19,624 nucleotides of DNA from Treponema sp. (GTDB lineage: Bacteria > Spirochaetota > Spirochaetia > Treponematales > Breznakiellaceae), in the NCBI GenBank assembly GCA_031266095.1, contig JAISBR010000141.1, positions 1-19,624 on the forward strand, given 5' to 3'. The notes under the pieces are model-generated. The model had not been told where the DNA came from and made no database searches. It saw only the letters and a list, made by a program, of their open reading frames with translations. The position numbers and the translations under genes were made by a program. Below, piece by piece: positions 7,250 to 14,679 of the stretch (its first letter is position 1; each line of letters starts with the position of its first letter).

Positions 7250-8182
7250 TTACAATCCGCGTTGTTTCCCCACATCCAGGGGTATGGAGCTGGGAATTTC
7301 TGCCTTTACCGAAAGATCTCCCATAAGATAAACCGAATCTTTCATGCCCTGTTTTCTGAACTCATGGGGAGAGCGCCCGTAGTGTTCCTTAAACCGGTGA
7401 TAAAAATAACTCAAGGATTCAAAACCGCACTCTCCGGAAATTTCGATTATAGGTATGGCCGTGGTTGTAAGGAGTTTTGCTCCATATTCCAGCCGTATGT
7501 CGTTGACCAGTTTCGAAGGCGTTTTGTTAAGGTATTTTCTGCAGGAACGGGCGAGATGTTCCTGGCTCTTTCCTGACAATATATACAGCGCGGGAAGTCC
7601 CTTTTTGAAGTTTTCCTTTTTCAGCATTTCCAGGCTGAGCCAGCGCAGCCATTGTGGTATCTGAGCGGAACTTTTATCCAGGCGGTTTATAGGGAAGTAC
7701 CGGGTCATAATGTTAAAAATGCTGATACGGTAGGCCGTGTCCGAACTGGTCTTCATAATTTTTTTGTATACAATGAGCTGTTCCAGTTCCCGGATAAGGT
7801 CGGTGAGTTCAAAAAAATCCAGTTGCACAAAAGGGGGCAGGGAGGGAGACAAGAACCTATCCCTTTCAAAACTGCCGCCCAAAAAGCTGAAAAGGGCACT
7901 GATCAGTTCCCCGTTTATAATGATGTTGATGATTCTGAAATTATCCGACATAGCCTCATAATAATGGGTGTCCGGGGGCCGGACAAAACAGAGAAAACCG
8001 GCGGATACTTCCTGAACGGATCCGTTTACCCGATGTTCCGCGTTTCCCTGATCGACTAAAAAAATCTCATAATAATCGTGGCAGTGACAGACCCTGAGCT
8101 GGGTTTTACTGGTAATATAAGAAGCGGGACCCCGATCGGGATAACTGAGAAATGAAGCCGAATACAGTTTGATAACCGGCAT
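7250..8182 (-). CDS. AraC-family transcriptional regulator with N-terminal cupin domain
   Basis: 310 residues. The N-terminal half has a cupin-like sensor start (HCHDYYEIFLVDQG, residues 33-46), as in AraC proteins that bind small sugars. The C-terminal third has the two-helix-turn-helix AraC domain: LARSCRKYLNKTPSKLVNDI, then IIEISGECGFESLSYFYHRF, ending with the family signature HYGRSPHEFRK. A short tail of about 30 residues follows. The start ATG 8182 has GAGGG a few bases upstream. It is transcribed away from the glycyl radical enzyme operon, sharing a 117-base divergent region, so it probably regulates that operon in response to a sugar or breakdown product. Activation is the usual mode for such arrangements; the effector is unknown. 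Confidence 0.88.
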   Translation of the reverse strand: MPVIKLYSASFLSYPDRGPASYITSKTQLRVCHCHDYYEIFLVDQGNAEHRVNGSVQEVSAGFLCFVRPPDTHYYEAMSDNFRIINIIINGELISALFSFLGGSFERDRFLSPSLPPFVQLDFFELTDLIRELEQLIVYKKIMKTSSDTAYRISIFNIMTRYFPINRLDKSSAQIPQWLRWLSLEMLKKENFKKGLPALYILSGKSQEHLARSCRKYLNKTPSKLVNDIRLEYGAKLLTTTAIPIIEISGECGFESLSYFYHRFKEHYGRSPHEFRKQGMKDSVYLMGDLSVKAEIPSSIPLDVGKQRGL

Positions 8183-8190
8183 ATACCCTC

Positions 8191-8222
8191 ACTTATGCTC
8201 TCTGTTAATCTATATCATAAGT
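8191..8222. promoter_or_regulatory. Inverted repeat in the divergent AraC/GRE promoter region (candidate operator)
   Basis: ACTTATG (8191-8197) and CATAAGT (8216-8222) form a perfect 7-bp inverted repeat, half-site centres 25 bases apart, just upstream of the AraC-type gene. The right half overlaps a possible minus-strand -10 box (TATGAT, 8219-8214), which fits autoregulation. No strong -35 box faces the GRE gene, as expected for an activator-dependent promoter. Binding is inferred. Confidence 0.4.
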
Positions 8223-8299
8223 TAAAATATCAAAATAAAGCAAAAATTATATCATTGCAAGACAAGAAGGACTGGAAAAGACAATGCTAGAGTTTTGCT

Positions 8300-10561
8300 A
8301 TGAATCATTGGAAAGTCAAAAATCCGCGTCCGGATTTAAATTTTGAAATTGCCTTCACGCGTGCTTTTAGGGAAGCAAAACGGCTTTACACTCATCCGGC
8401 ACAGATTGAGCTGGCCTGTCTTAAAGCCCAATATCCGGCCATTTTTATGCCTATTGAGGACGGCGATGTCATCGCCGGCAGGGTTCAGTTCGGTTTGGTA
8501 GGCTGCGGCATACAGGGACAAACCGGTGGTACAGGCTACTATATTGACGAGCCCCGCGTTACCGAGGCCCTGGAATTTCAGGCGGGCAATGCCAGATACC
8601 GGGAGGATCTGCACGATCTTCTGACCTACTGGAAGTCGAGGAATACCTATAACATCGTGTTAAGGAACACCCCTGGGGAAATCGCGGAAATTATTCCTAC
8701 CGAACAGTGGAAGACCCAGCCCGTGGCGGCGTCTCCGATTATCCGCATGGCCGGGGCCTATATCGATTTTTATAAACTGGTGAAAATCGGCATTCCGGGA
8801 TTGGAGGCTGAAATCCGGAAAGCCTTGGGTAAAGCCGGTCTTACCGGCAATGATCCGGTACTTTACGAGTGTATGCTTGGCGCCTTGGAGGTCCTCAGAA
8901 ACTGCTGCGGCTTTTATCGCAAAGAAGCCCTGGAAAAAGCCGGGAAGGCTGGGAGCGAGGGACGCCGGAAAGAAATGGCGGATCTGGCAAAGGCCCTGGA
9001 GCGGATTCAGAACAATGCCCCCGCATCCCTTCTCGAAGCTCTTCAGCTCTGCTGGCTCTACGGACTGATGTGCCCCCTCATTGAATTCGGCCGTATGGAT
9101 GAGTATCTGGGGGACCTCTATGTCCATGATATTGATAACCACGTTATCAGCGATGAAGAGGCCCTGAAGATGATACAGAGCCATTTCCGACTCGTGGACA
9201 GCCTTGACTGCGAGACCGACGGCCGGGTAATCGCCGGTGGTTATGGAAGGCGAAATCCGGAAAACGCGGATCGTTTTTGCCTTGTGGCCTGTGAGGCATG
9301 CAGGACCGTCAGGGAGATACTTCCCCAGTTTACCCTGCGCTTCAATAAAGAGACGCCTGGGGAAGTTTGGGACGCGGCTATGCGATGTATAGGTGAAGGC
9401 CGTACCTATCCGCTTCTTTATAACGATGATGTACTGGTACCGGGGCTTATGGAAGCCTTTGATGTCGATCGTGCCCGGGCGGAAACCTATATGCCGCTGG
9501 GCTGCGGGGAAATCGAATTCGATCATTACAGTTTCGGTTCTCCCAACGGTTCCATAGGAACCCTGAAAATTCTGGAACTTGCGCTTCACGGAGGCTTTGA
9601 TCCGGTTTCGGGAAGCTGTCTGTCAAAAAAAACAAAAAATTTGGAAAACTGCGCAACTTATAAGGAGTTTGAAGCCCTGTATAAGGAACATCTCCTGCGG
9701 TTTATAGAGGCCCAGGCAAAATATGAAAAATATCTCTATGATTCCATCGGGGAGATTCATCCCTTTATGATGGTTACTATGCTCTATGATGGCTGCATTG
9801 ATCGGGGCAGGGGAATTTTTTCCGGCGGTTGCGCATATCTGGCGGGAACGGTGGAATTTTACGGCAATGTGGACGCCGCCAACAGCCTGGCGTCAATCAA
9901 AAAGCTCGTCTTTGAGGAAAAGAAAATTTCCGCCCAAACCATGCTCGAAGCAATAGACAATAATTTTGTCGGTTTTGAACGGGAACGGAAACTCATGCTG
10001 GACGCGCCGAAATTCGGTAATGACATTTCCTATGTGGATGAGATTCTGCTGGATCTTCATGAATATATCTGCGAAACGGTTAAGGCCCAGGCCCCCAGGG
10101 TAGGACTGAAAAGTTATCTCAGCGTTAATATCAACAATGCCCAGAATACTACGCTGGGCAGATGGGTAGGGGCAACCCCTGACGGCCGTAAATCGGGAAT
10201 GCCCATGGCAAACGCCAACAATCCCGCTTCGGGAAGCGATAAAAACGGCCTTACCGCCATGCTTAATTCCATTGTCAGGGTTCCTCACAATAACCACGCA
10301 GGCATGGTACAGAATATACGCTTTACCAGGGAAACCTGGACCCACCAGGACGGCAAGGTGCAGACCCTGGTGGCCGATTATTTTGCGCGCGGCGGCGCTC
10401 AGGCAATGATAACCGTAGTGGGTAGAGAAGATCTTCTAAACGCCATGGAGCGTCCTGAAGAATACAAGGATCTCATCGTCCGTATCGGCGGCCTGAGCGC
10501 CCGGTTCGTGAACCTGAAAAAAGATGTACAGCAGGAAATCTATGACCGGACCAGCTACTGA
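8300..10561 (+). CDS. Glycyl radical enzyme of unassigned reaction (PFL-like family)
   Basis: 753 residues, a normal length for glycyl radical enzymes, which use a stored glycine radical and an active-site Cys thiyl radical for dehydration, C-C or C-X cleavage under anaerobic conditions. The active-site Cys is C402 in PLGCGEIEF, with E404 two residues on; known dehydratases usually read GCVE here. The radical loop is RIGGLSARF with Gly731 aligning with the radical Gly, 22 residues from the end. Leu732 replaces the Tyr usual after it. The ending (DVQQEIYDRTSY) is typical. It lacks the CC of pyruvate formate-lyase, so it is not that enzyme. The neighbouring activase, sugar-type transporter and GH42 point to a sugar-derived or aglycone substrate (inference). 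ATG 8300 is the first possible in-frame start, but it has only a weak ribosome binding site and lies inside a 20-codon frame at 8284-8346. Confidence 0.88.
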   Translation: MNHWKVKNPRPDLNFEIAFTRAFREAKRLYTHPAQIELACLKAQYPAIFMPIEDGDVIAGRVQFGLVGCGIQGQTGGTGYYIDEPRVTEALEFQAGNARYREDLHDLLTYWKSRNTYNIVLRNTPGEIAEIIPTEQWKTQPVAASPIIRMAGAYIDFYKLVKIGIPGLEAEIRKALGKAGLTGNDPVLYECMLGALEVLRNCCGFYRKEALEKAGKAGSEGRRKEMADLAKALERIQNNAPASLLEALQLCWLYGLMCPLIEFGRMDEYLGDLYVHDIDNHVISDEEALKMIQSHFRLVDSLDCETDGRVIAGGYGRRNPENADRFCLVACEACRTVREILPQFTLRFNKETPGEVWDAAMRCIGEGRTYPLLYNDDVLVPGLMEAFDVDRARAETYMPLGCGEIEFDHYSFGSPNGSIGTLKILELALHGGFDPVSGSCLSKKTKNLENCATYKEFEALYKEHLLRFIEAQAKYEKYLYDSIGEIHPFMMVTMLYDGCIDRGRGIFSGGCAYLAGTVEFYGNVDAANSLASIKKLVFEEKKISAQTMLEAIDNNFVGFERERKLMLDAPKFGNDISYVDEILLDLHEYICETVKAQAPRVGLKSYLSVNINNAQNTTLGRWVGATPDGRKSGMPMANANNPASGSDKNGLTAMLNSIVRVPHNNHAGMVQNIRFTRETWTHQDGKVQTLVADYFARGGAQAMITVVGREDLLNAMERPEEYKDLIVRIGGLSARFVNLKKDVQQEIYDRTSY

Positions 10562-11471
10562 AGCAAGGGCTGTTATTTTTGATATTCAGAGTTTTTCTAT
10601 CAATGACGGACCGGGAATACGAACAACCATTTTTTTTAAGGGGTGCTCTTTGAAATGCATGTGGTGTCACAATCCTGAATCCAAGTCGGCAAAGCCGGAG
10701 CTTCTTTTTCACAAAAATCTCTGCGCCGGCTGTATGCTCTGCGTTGATGTATGCGAAACCGGCGCTCAGCTTTTGCTGCCCGGCGGAATCAGAAAAGTAA
10801 ACAGTACGCGGTGTACCGTCTGCGGCAAATGTACAGAGGTCTGCTGTTATGACGCCCTTGTCATAAGCGGCAAAACATACAGCCCCGGAGAACTGCTTGA
10901 ACGGATACAAGGAGATATGCGCTACTTCAATCTTGCGGATAAAAAGGGAGGCGTCAGTTTTTCAGGCGGTGAGCCTCTGCGGCGCTCAGATTTTATACGG
11001 GCCTTCTGTGCGCTGATTCCCGGCATTCACCGGGTGCTCGAAACTTCCGGTTACGGAGAAAGGGAAAACCTGGAAGAGCTGCTGGACTGCATTGATCTCT
11101 TTCTCTTTGATATTAAACTCATTGACCCTGATGAACACAAAAAATGGTGCGGGATTGATAATGTGCTCATCCTCAATAACCTGGCCTTTTTGTACTCAAT
11201 GAAGAAACGGATCATCCTCAGGCTTCCCCTTATTCAGGGTATAAACGATACAAAAAGGCAGTTTGACGGAATCGCGGAACTGTTACGGAAATACCCTGAA
11301 ATTGAAGGAGCGGAAATTCTGCCGTACCACAATTACGTGATAGGCAAAGCGGAAACCCTGGGTCTTGAGATCCCGCCGGAACTGCCCCGGTGGAGTGCGA
11401 GAGCTGAACTAAAGGAAAGGTGGCTTGGAGAATTCAGGTACCGGGGTTGTACGAATGTATACTGTGCATGA
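10542..11471 (+). CDS. Glycyl radical enzyme activating enzyme (radical SAM)
   Basis: 309 residues. It uses S-adenosylmethionine and a 4Fe-4S cluster to install the glycine radical on the partner GRE. The radical-SAM motif is C35-x3-C39-x2-C42 in GCSLKCMWCHNPES. An inserted ferredoxin-like segment carries two further cluster motifs, C61-C64-C67-C71 and C91-C94-C97-C101, as in activases of dehydratase-type GREs and unlike the shorter pyruvate formate-lyase activase. SGGEP (141-145) is the SAM-binding segment. I chose ATG 10542 because AGGA (10533-10536) lies five bases upstream; the frame opens earlier at 10524. The first 20 bases overlap the end of the GRE gene, so the two are translationally coupled and surely a functional pair. 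Confidence 0.92.
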   Translation: MTGPATEARAVIFDIQSFSINDGPGIRTTIFFKGCSLKCMWCHNPESKSAKPELLFHKNLCAGCMLCVDVCETGAQLLLPGGIRKVNSTRCTVCGKCTEVCCYDALVISGKTYSPGELLERIQGDMRYFNLADKKGGVSFSGGEPLRRSDFIRAFCALIPGIHRVLETSGYGERENLEELLDCIDLFLFDIKLIDPDEHKKWCGIDNVLILNNLAFLYSMKKRIILRLPLIQGINDTKRQFDGIAELLRKYPEIEGAEILPYHNYVIGKAETLGLEIPPELPRWSARAELKERWLGEFRYRGCTNVYCA

Positions 11472-11501
11472 TTATTATTCCTTAATTAAGGATGATAATA
11501 A
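11472..11501 (+). promoter_or_regulatory. Palindrome between the activase and binding-protein genes
   Basis: A perfect 12-base palindrome, CCTTAATTAAGG (11480-11491), is extended by arms TTATTAT (11472-11478) and ATAATAA (11495-11501), with a 2-base bulge on one side. It fills most of the 51-base gap. It could be an operator, an mRNA processing site or a stability hairpin; the sequence does not decide. Confidence 0.4.
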
Positions 11502-11522
11502 ATTTTTGCGGAGGAGAAATTT

Positions 11523-12776
11523 ATGCGAAACCTGAAAAAGATTTTTATCGTTTTGACGCTGATTGTTTTTTCAGCGGCCCTTGTCTTTGCCGGAGGAAGG
11601 GGCGGAACCCCTTCCGGCAAGGCGAATCTTCTGGTATCGGTATGGGCCGGTCCGCACGCGGATCTACAGAAGACCGTGTCCCGTGATTATGCCCAGGCAA
11701 ACGTTACCATTGACGATGTGGACTACGGTAACCTGAAACAGAAGCAGCTTACTTCTTTTCAGGCGGTCTCGGGATCGGGAAACTATGATGTAGTGTGGGT
11801 AAACAGCCAGTGGATGAAGGAATATGTTGACGCCGGTTATATCGTCCCCATTGACGATTATATCAAAAGCGCCGGGCTGGATCTGAATATCTACGCCAAG
11901 GGCCTTCTTGACGGGTGTGTTTTTAACGGCAAGACCTATGGACTTCCCACCTTTGCCCAGACCCTTATTCTCGCCTATGACAACGAGGCCTTCACAAAGG
12001 CGGGTGTAAAGGTTCCCGCCAACGCGGAAGAACTGGTGACGGCGGCGAAATATTTCAAAGAACACGGTTCGGGAATCGCCATTCCCGCGCGGCAGGGAAC
12101 CGCGGCGGTTACTCTTTTCTCTCAGCTTCTCTTTTCCGACGGCGGGGATTTTTTCGATAATAACGGTAAGCTGACCATTAACAGTCCTGCGGCAATCTAT
12201 GCCGCCGATGTCTATGACAGGCTGGTGAGTTACGGTCTTGAAGGCGTAACCGCCTGGCACCACGATGAAACCGCCGAGGCGGTACGGATGAAGAACGCCC
12301 CTATCGGCACGATTATGAGCGGCCTTGCCAATCAGAACGCCGATCCCGAACGTTCTCTTATTGTAAATACCGTTAAATACGCCCCTCTGGCGGGGAAAAG
12401 CGGTAAGGCCGCGGCTACCAACAGTTTCTGGGTATGGGCGGTGGCAAAGAACGCGCCTGATCCTGCGGCCGCAGCCGCTTACTGCGTGTGGATGTCCAGT
12501 CCCGAAACAGAGAAGAAGCAGACCCTCGCGGATCAGCAGATAAGCGCCGTCAATGCCCTGAGCGCCGACAGGGACGTACTTGCCAAGGCGCCCTTCCTGC
12601 CGGTAGTCATGGAACAGCTTGCCAACGGCAAAATTGAGCCGCCCCTGGTAAGTTTTAACGCCTTAAAAGCGGATCTCGTGGTGGCCCTCTCTGAAATTGC
12701 CACAACCAACGCTTCCCCCGCGGATGTGCTGGGGCGGCTCCAGACAAAATACGAAAACACCGATTTTAGTAAATAG
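11523..12776 (+). CDS. Extracellular solute-binding protein, carbohydrate ABC importer (family 1 type)
   Basis: 417 residues, typical for sugar-binding proteins of the MalE/UgpB kind. Residues 1-23 form a signal peptide (basic start, hydrophobic core, LVFA then GGRGG). Family features include NYDVVWVNSQWMKEYVDAGYIVPIDDYI, then FNGKTYGLPTFAQTLILAYDNEAFTKAG, and a late ATNSFWVWAVAKNAPDPAAA followed by a helical AYCVWMSSPETEKK segment. No Cys at the cleavage site. A strong GGAGGAG (11510-11516) sits six bases before ATG 11523, the best ribosome site in the operon, which fits the high dose of binding protein usually needed. It delivers the ligand to the two permeases downstream; a sugar or glycoside is likely, its identity unknown. 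Confidence 0.88.
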   Translation: MRNLKKIFIVLTLIVFSAALVFAGGRGGTPSGKANLLVSVWAGPHADLQKTVSRDYAQANVTIDDVDYGNLKQKQLTSFQAVSGSGNYDVVWVNSQWMKEYVDAGYIVPIDDYIKSAGLDLNIYAKGLLDGCVFNGKTYGLPTFAQTLILAYDNEAFTKAGVKVPANAEELVTAAKYFKEHGSGIAIPARQGTAAVTLFSQLLFSDGGDFFDNNGKLTINSPAAIYAADVYDRLVSYGLEGVTAWHHDETAEAVRMKNAPIGTIMSGLANQNADPERSLIVNTVKYAPLAGKSGKAAATNSFWVWAVAKNAPDPAAAAAYCVWMSSPETEKKQTLADQQISAVNALSADRDVLAKAPFLPVVMEQLANGKIEPPLVSFNALKADLVVALSEIATTNASPADVLGRLQTKYENTDFSK

Positions 12777-12780
12777 AGGC

Positions 12781-12894
12781 TCTTTCAAAACTTCAGTTTT
12801 GAAAGAACGGCCACTTAAAAATGCACGTTTCCCAGGGCTTTAGCCCGGGAAACTGCAAGGGCGCCGAAAAAACAAGCGGTTTTTAGAGGCGCCC
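12781..12894 (+). repeat. Three tandem stem-loops between binding-protein and permease genes
   Basis: Hairpin 1: TCTTTCAAAAC (12781-12791), loop TTCA, GTTTTGAAAGA (12796-12806), a perfect 11-bp stem. Hairpin 2: GTTTCCC (12827-12833) with GGGAAAC (12847-12853), and inner GGGC/GCCC closed by TTTA. Hairpin 3: GGGCGCC (12859-12865) with GGCGCCC (12888-12894), and inner AAAAAC/GTTTTT. No long T run follows, so they more likely protect the upstream mRNA end or cause partial termination than end transcription. This is a common way to make more binding protein than permease. They may also be copies of an interspersed palindromic element. Confidence 0.6.
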
Positions 12895-12921
12895 ATAAGT
12901 CTTTAGGGCAGGAGAGACGGG

Positions 12922-13830
12922 ATGAAACAAAGATCCTTTGAATTATCACTGGAGAGGGGAGATCTCCTGCCCCTGCTCATGATGCTTCCAACCCTGTTGG
13001 TTATCGTCTTCATGATGGCCGCCCCTCTCTGTTACGGTTTCTTTCTGAGTTTCTTCAACGCCCGCTTCGGTGTCTCCGATTACGCGGAGTCCTTCGCGGG
13101 GATTGACAATTATATCAGGTTTTTTAAAGACCCTGCGGCGTATAAAGCCATATTCAATACCCTGTATTTTTCCTTTGGGGCCATAGCCGGGGATTTTGTA
13201 TTGGGAACCCTCTGCGCGGTCTTTTTGGTAAAGATCCCCCGGCTGGTTGCCGCTGTCCTGCGTCCCATTGTAACCATCCCCCTGTTGGTGTCTCCGGTTG
13301 TGGTCGGCCTCATCTGGCGTTATATCTATGATCCAATGGGAATACTCTATTGGTTTCTGGGGATTTTCGGATTGGGAATGAAAGAATTCCCCGGCGTTAC
13401 CGCCGCTTCCACTTCCATGCTTTCGGTTATTATCGCACACTGGTGGCAGGTTACTCCCTTCATCATCATCGTACTCACCGCAGGGCTTCTTTCCATTCCG
13501 GAAGAATATTACGAGGCCGCAAAGATTGACGGAGCGGGGGCCTTCTCCATATTTTTTCGCATAACCCTGCCTCAACTGCGGAATGTATATATGGTGATTA
13601 TGCTTATCAGCGGCGTAGACACCGTCAAGGTTTTTGATATTATCTATTCTCTCACCGGCGGCGGCCCCAACAATTCATCAATTTCATTAAGTATTTATGC
13701 TTACAGTCAGGGTTTTGAACAGTCCAATTTGAGTTATTCCATGGCTATATCCTTTATGACTATGCTGATTACCTTCCTGGTGTTCGGTATCCCCTTTGCC
13801 CGGCACAATCTTGGAAGAGGAAACGGGTAG
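12922..13830 (+). CDS. Carbohydrate ABC importer permease, MalF/UgpA type
   Basis: 302 residues with about six membrane helices. The cytoplasmic EAA loop that docks the ATPase is well preserved: EAAKIDGAGAFSIFFRITLP (residues 198-217). Other family marks are IDNYIRFFKDP near the first periplasmic loop and YSLTGGGPNNSS before the last helices. The start ATG 12922 has AGGAG seven bases upstream. It follows three stem-loops and precedes the second permease by three bases. It forms the membrane channel together with the next gene product. Confidence 0.9.
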   Translation: MKQRSFELSLERGDLLPLLMMLPTLLVIVFMMAAPLCYGFFLSFFNARFGVSDYAESFAGIDNYIRFFKDPAAYKAIFNTLYFSFGAIAGDFVLGTLCAVFLVKIPRLVAAVLRPIVTIPLLVSPVVVGLIWRYIYDPMGILYWFLGIFGLGMKEFPGVTAASTSMLSVIIAHWWQVTPFIIIVLTAGLLSIPEEYYEAAKIDGAGAFSIFFRITLPQLRNVYMVIMLISGVDTVKVFDIIYSLTGGGPNNSSISLSIYAYSQGFEQSNLSYSMAISFMTMLITFLVFGIPFARHNLGRGNG

Positions 13831-13833
13831 ATT

Positions 13834-14676
13834 ATGGCGCGCGCTCAAGTTATTTTCCGTAACCGTTTATCCCGGCTTGTTATGTATCTCCTGCTCCTCT
13901 GTTTTATGGTATGGACATTGGCGCCTGTCTATATAATCGTCAGCAATTCCTTCAGGCCTACAATTGAAATAAAACAGATGCCCCCGAAGATTCTGTTCAA
14001 GCCCATCTTTACCCATTACCAGCGCATACTTACTCTGGATCGCTTTGGGGTGTATTTCAGGAATTCAATTATCATTTCAGTATCCGCCACCTTTATTACA
14101 ATCCTCTTTGGTTCCATGGCGGCCTACGGCCTTAAAATATTCCGTTCCCGAATGGGGAAAAGAATTTCCAATGTCCTGCTTCTGGGCAAGATGGTTCCCT
14201 CGATAACCATTCTTATTCCGCTGTTCATGATGATGAACCGGATCCACCTTACCGGTACTTATATCGCGCCGGTACTTACTTTAAGCTGCCTTTCCCTTCC
14301 TTTTGTTACCTGGCTGATGACGGGCTTTATCGCCGATATTCCGACGGAACTTATCGAGTCCGCCAGTATCGTCGGCTGTTCGCGGATTAAAATTTTCGGC
14401 CTTATCATTGTGCCTTTGCTGAAACCGGCCATAGCTTCCGCTCTTATTCTGGTAATGCAGAGTTCCTGGAACGAGTTGATCTTTTCCCTCCAGCTTACCA
14501 ACCTGAGTACCTATCCCCTGACCGTTGGTATTGCCCGTTATGTAGGCGCTGTTTCGGTGGACTGGGGAAAGTGCAGCGCCGCGGCGACAATAACTATGGT
14601 TCCCATTATTATCATCGGTTTCTTCATGCAGAAGTACCTCGTCAGCGGCATGACTTCCGGCGCGGTAAAAGGCTGA
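13834..14676 (+). CDS. Carbohydrate ABC importer permease, MalG/UgpE type
   Basis: 280 residues with about six membrane helices; it opens with a hydrophobic helix and APVYIIVSNSFRP, usual for MalG-type subunits. The EAA loop is recognisable but drifted: E175-SASIVG181 followed by CSRIKIFGLIIVPLLKP, where the consensus would be EAAxxDG. No ATPase gene follows in this operon; such importers often share one MsiK/UgpC ATPase encoded elsewhere. The start ATG 13834 is three bases after the previous stop, and its ribosome site is weak (AGAGGA about 12 bases upstream), so it is probably translated by coupling. Confidence 0.88.
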   Translation: MARAQVIFRNRLSRLVMYLLLLCFMVWTLAPVYIIVSNSFRPTIEIKQMPPKILFKPIFTHYQRILTLDRFGVYFRNSIIISVSATFITILFGSMAAYGLKIFRSRMGKRISNVLLLGKMVPSITILIPLFMMMNRIHLTGTYIAPVLTLSCLSLPFVTWLMTGFIADIPTELIESASIVGCSRIKIFGLIIVPLLKPAIASALILVMQSSWNELIFSLQLTNLSTYPLTVGIARYVGAVSVDWGKCSAAATITMVPIIIIGFFMQKYLVSGMTSGAVKG

Positions 14677-14679
14677 ACA

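Noticed and set aside
8660..9589. 309-codon minus-strand frame
   Set aside because: Lies fully within the GRE gene, which has clear catalytic motifs; the antisense product matches nothing.
11664..12263. 199-codon minus-strand frame
   Set aside because: Antisense to the sugar-binding protein gene; no motif and no start site.
12946..13575. 209-codon minus-strand frame
   Set aside because: Antisense to the MalF-type permease; hydrophilic nonsense typical of the complement of a membrane protein.
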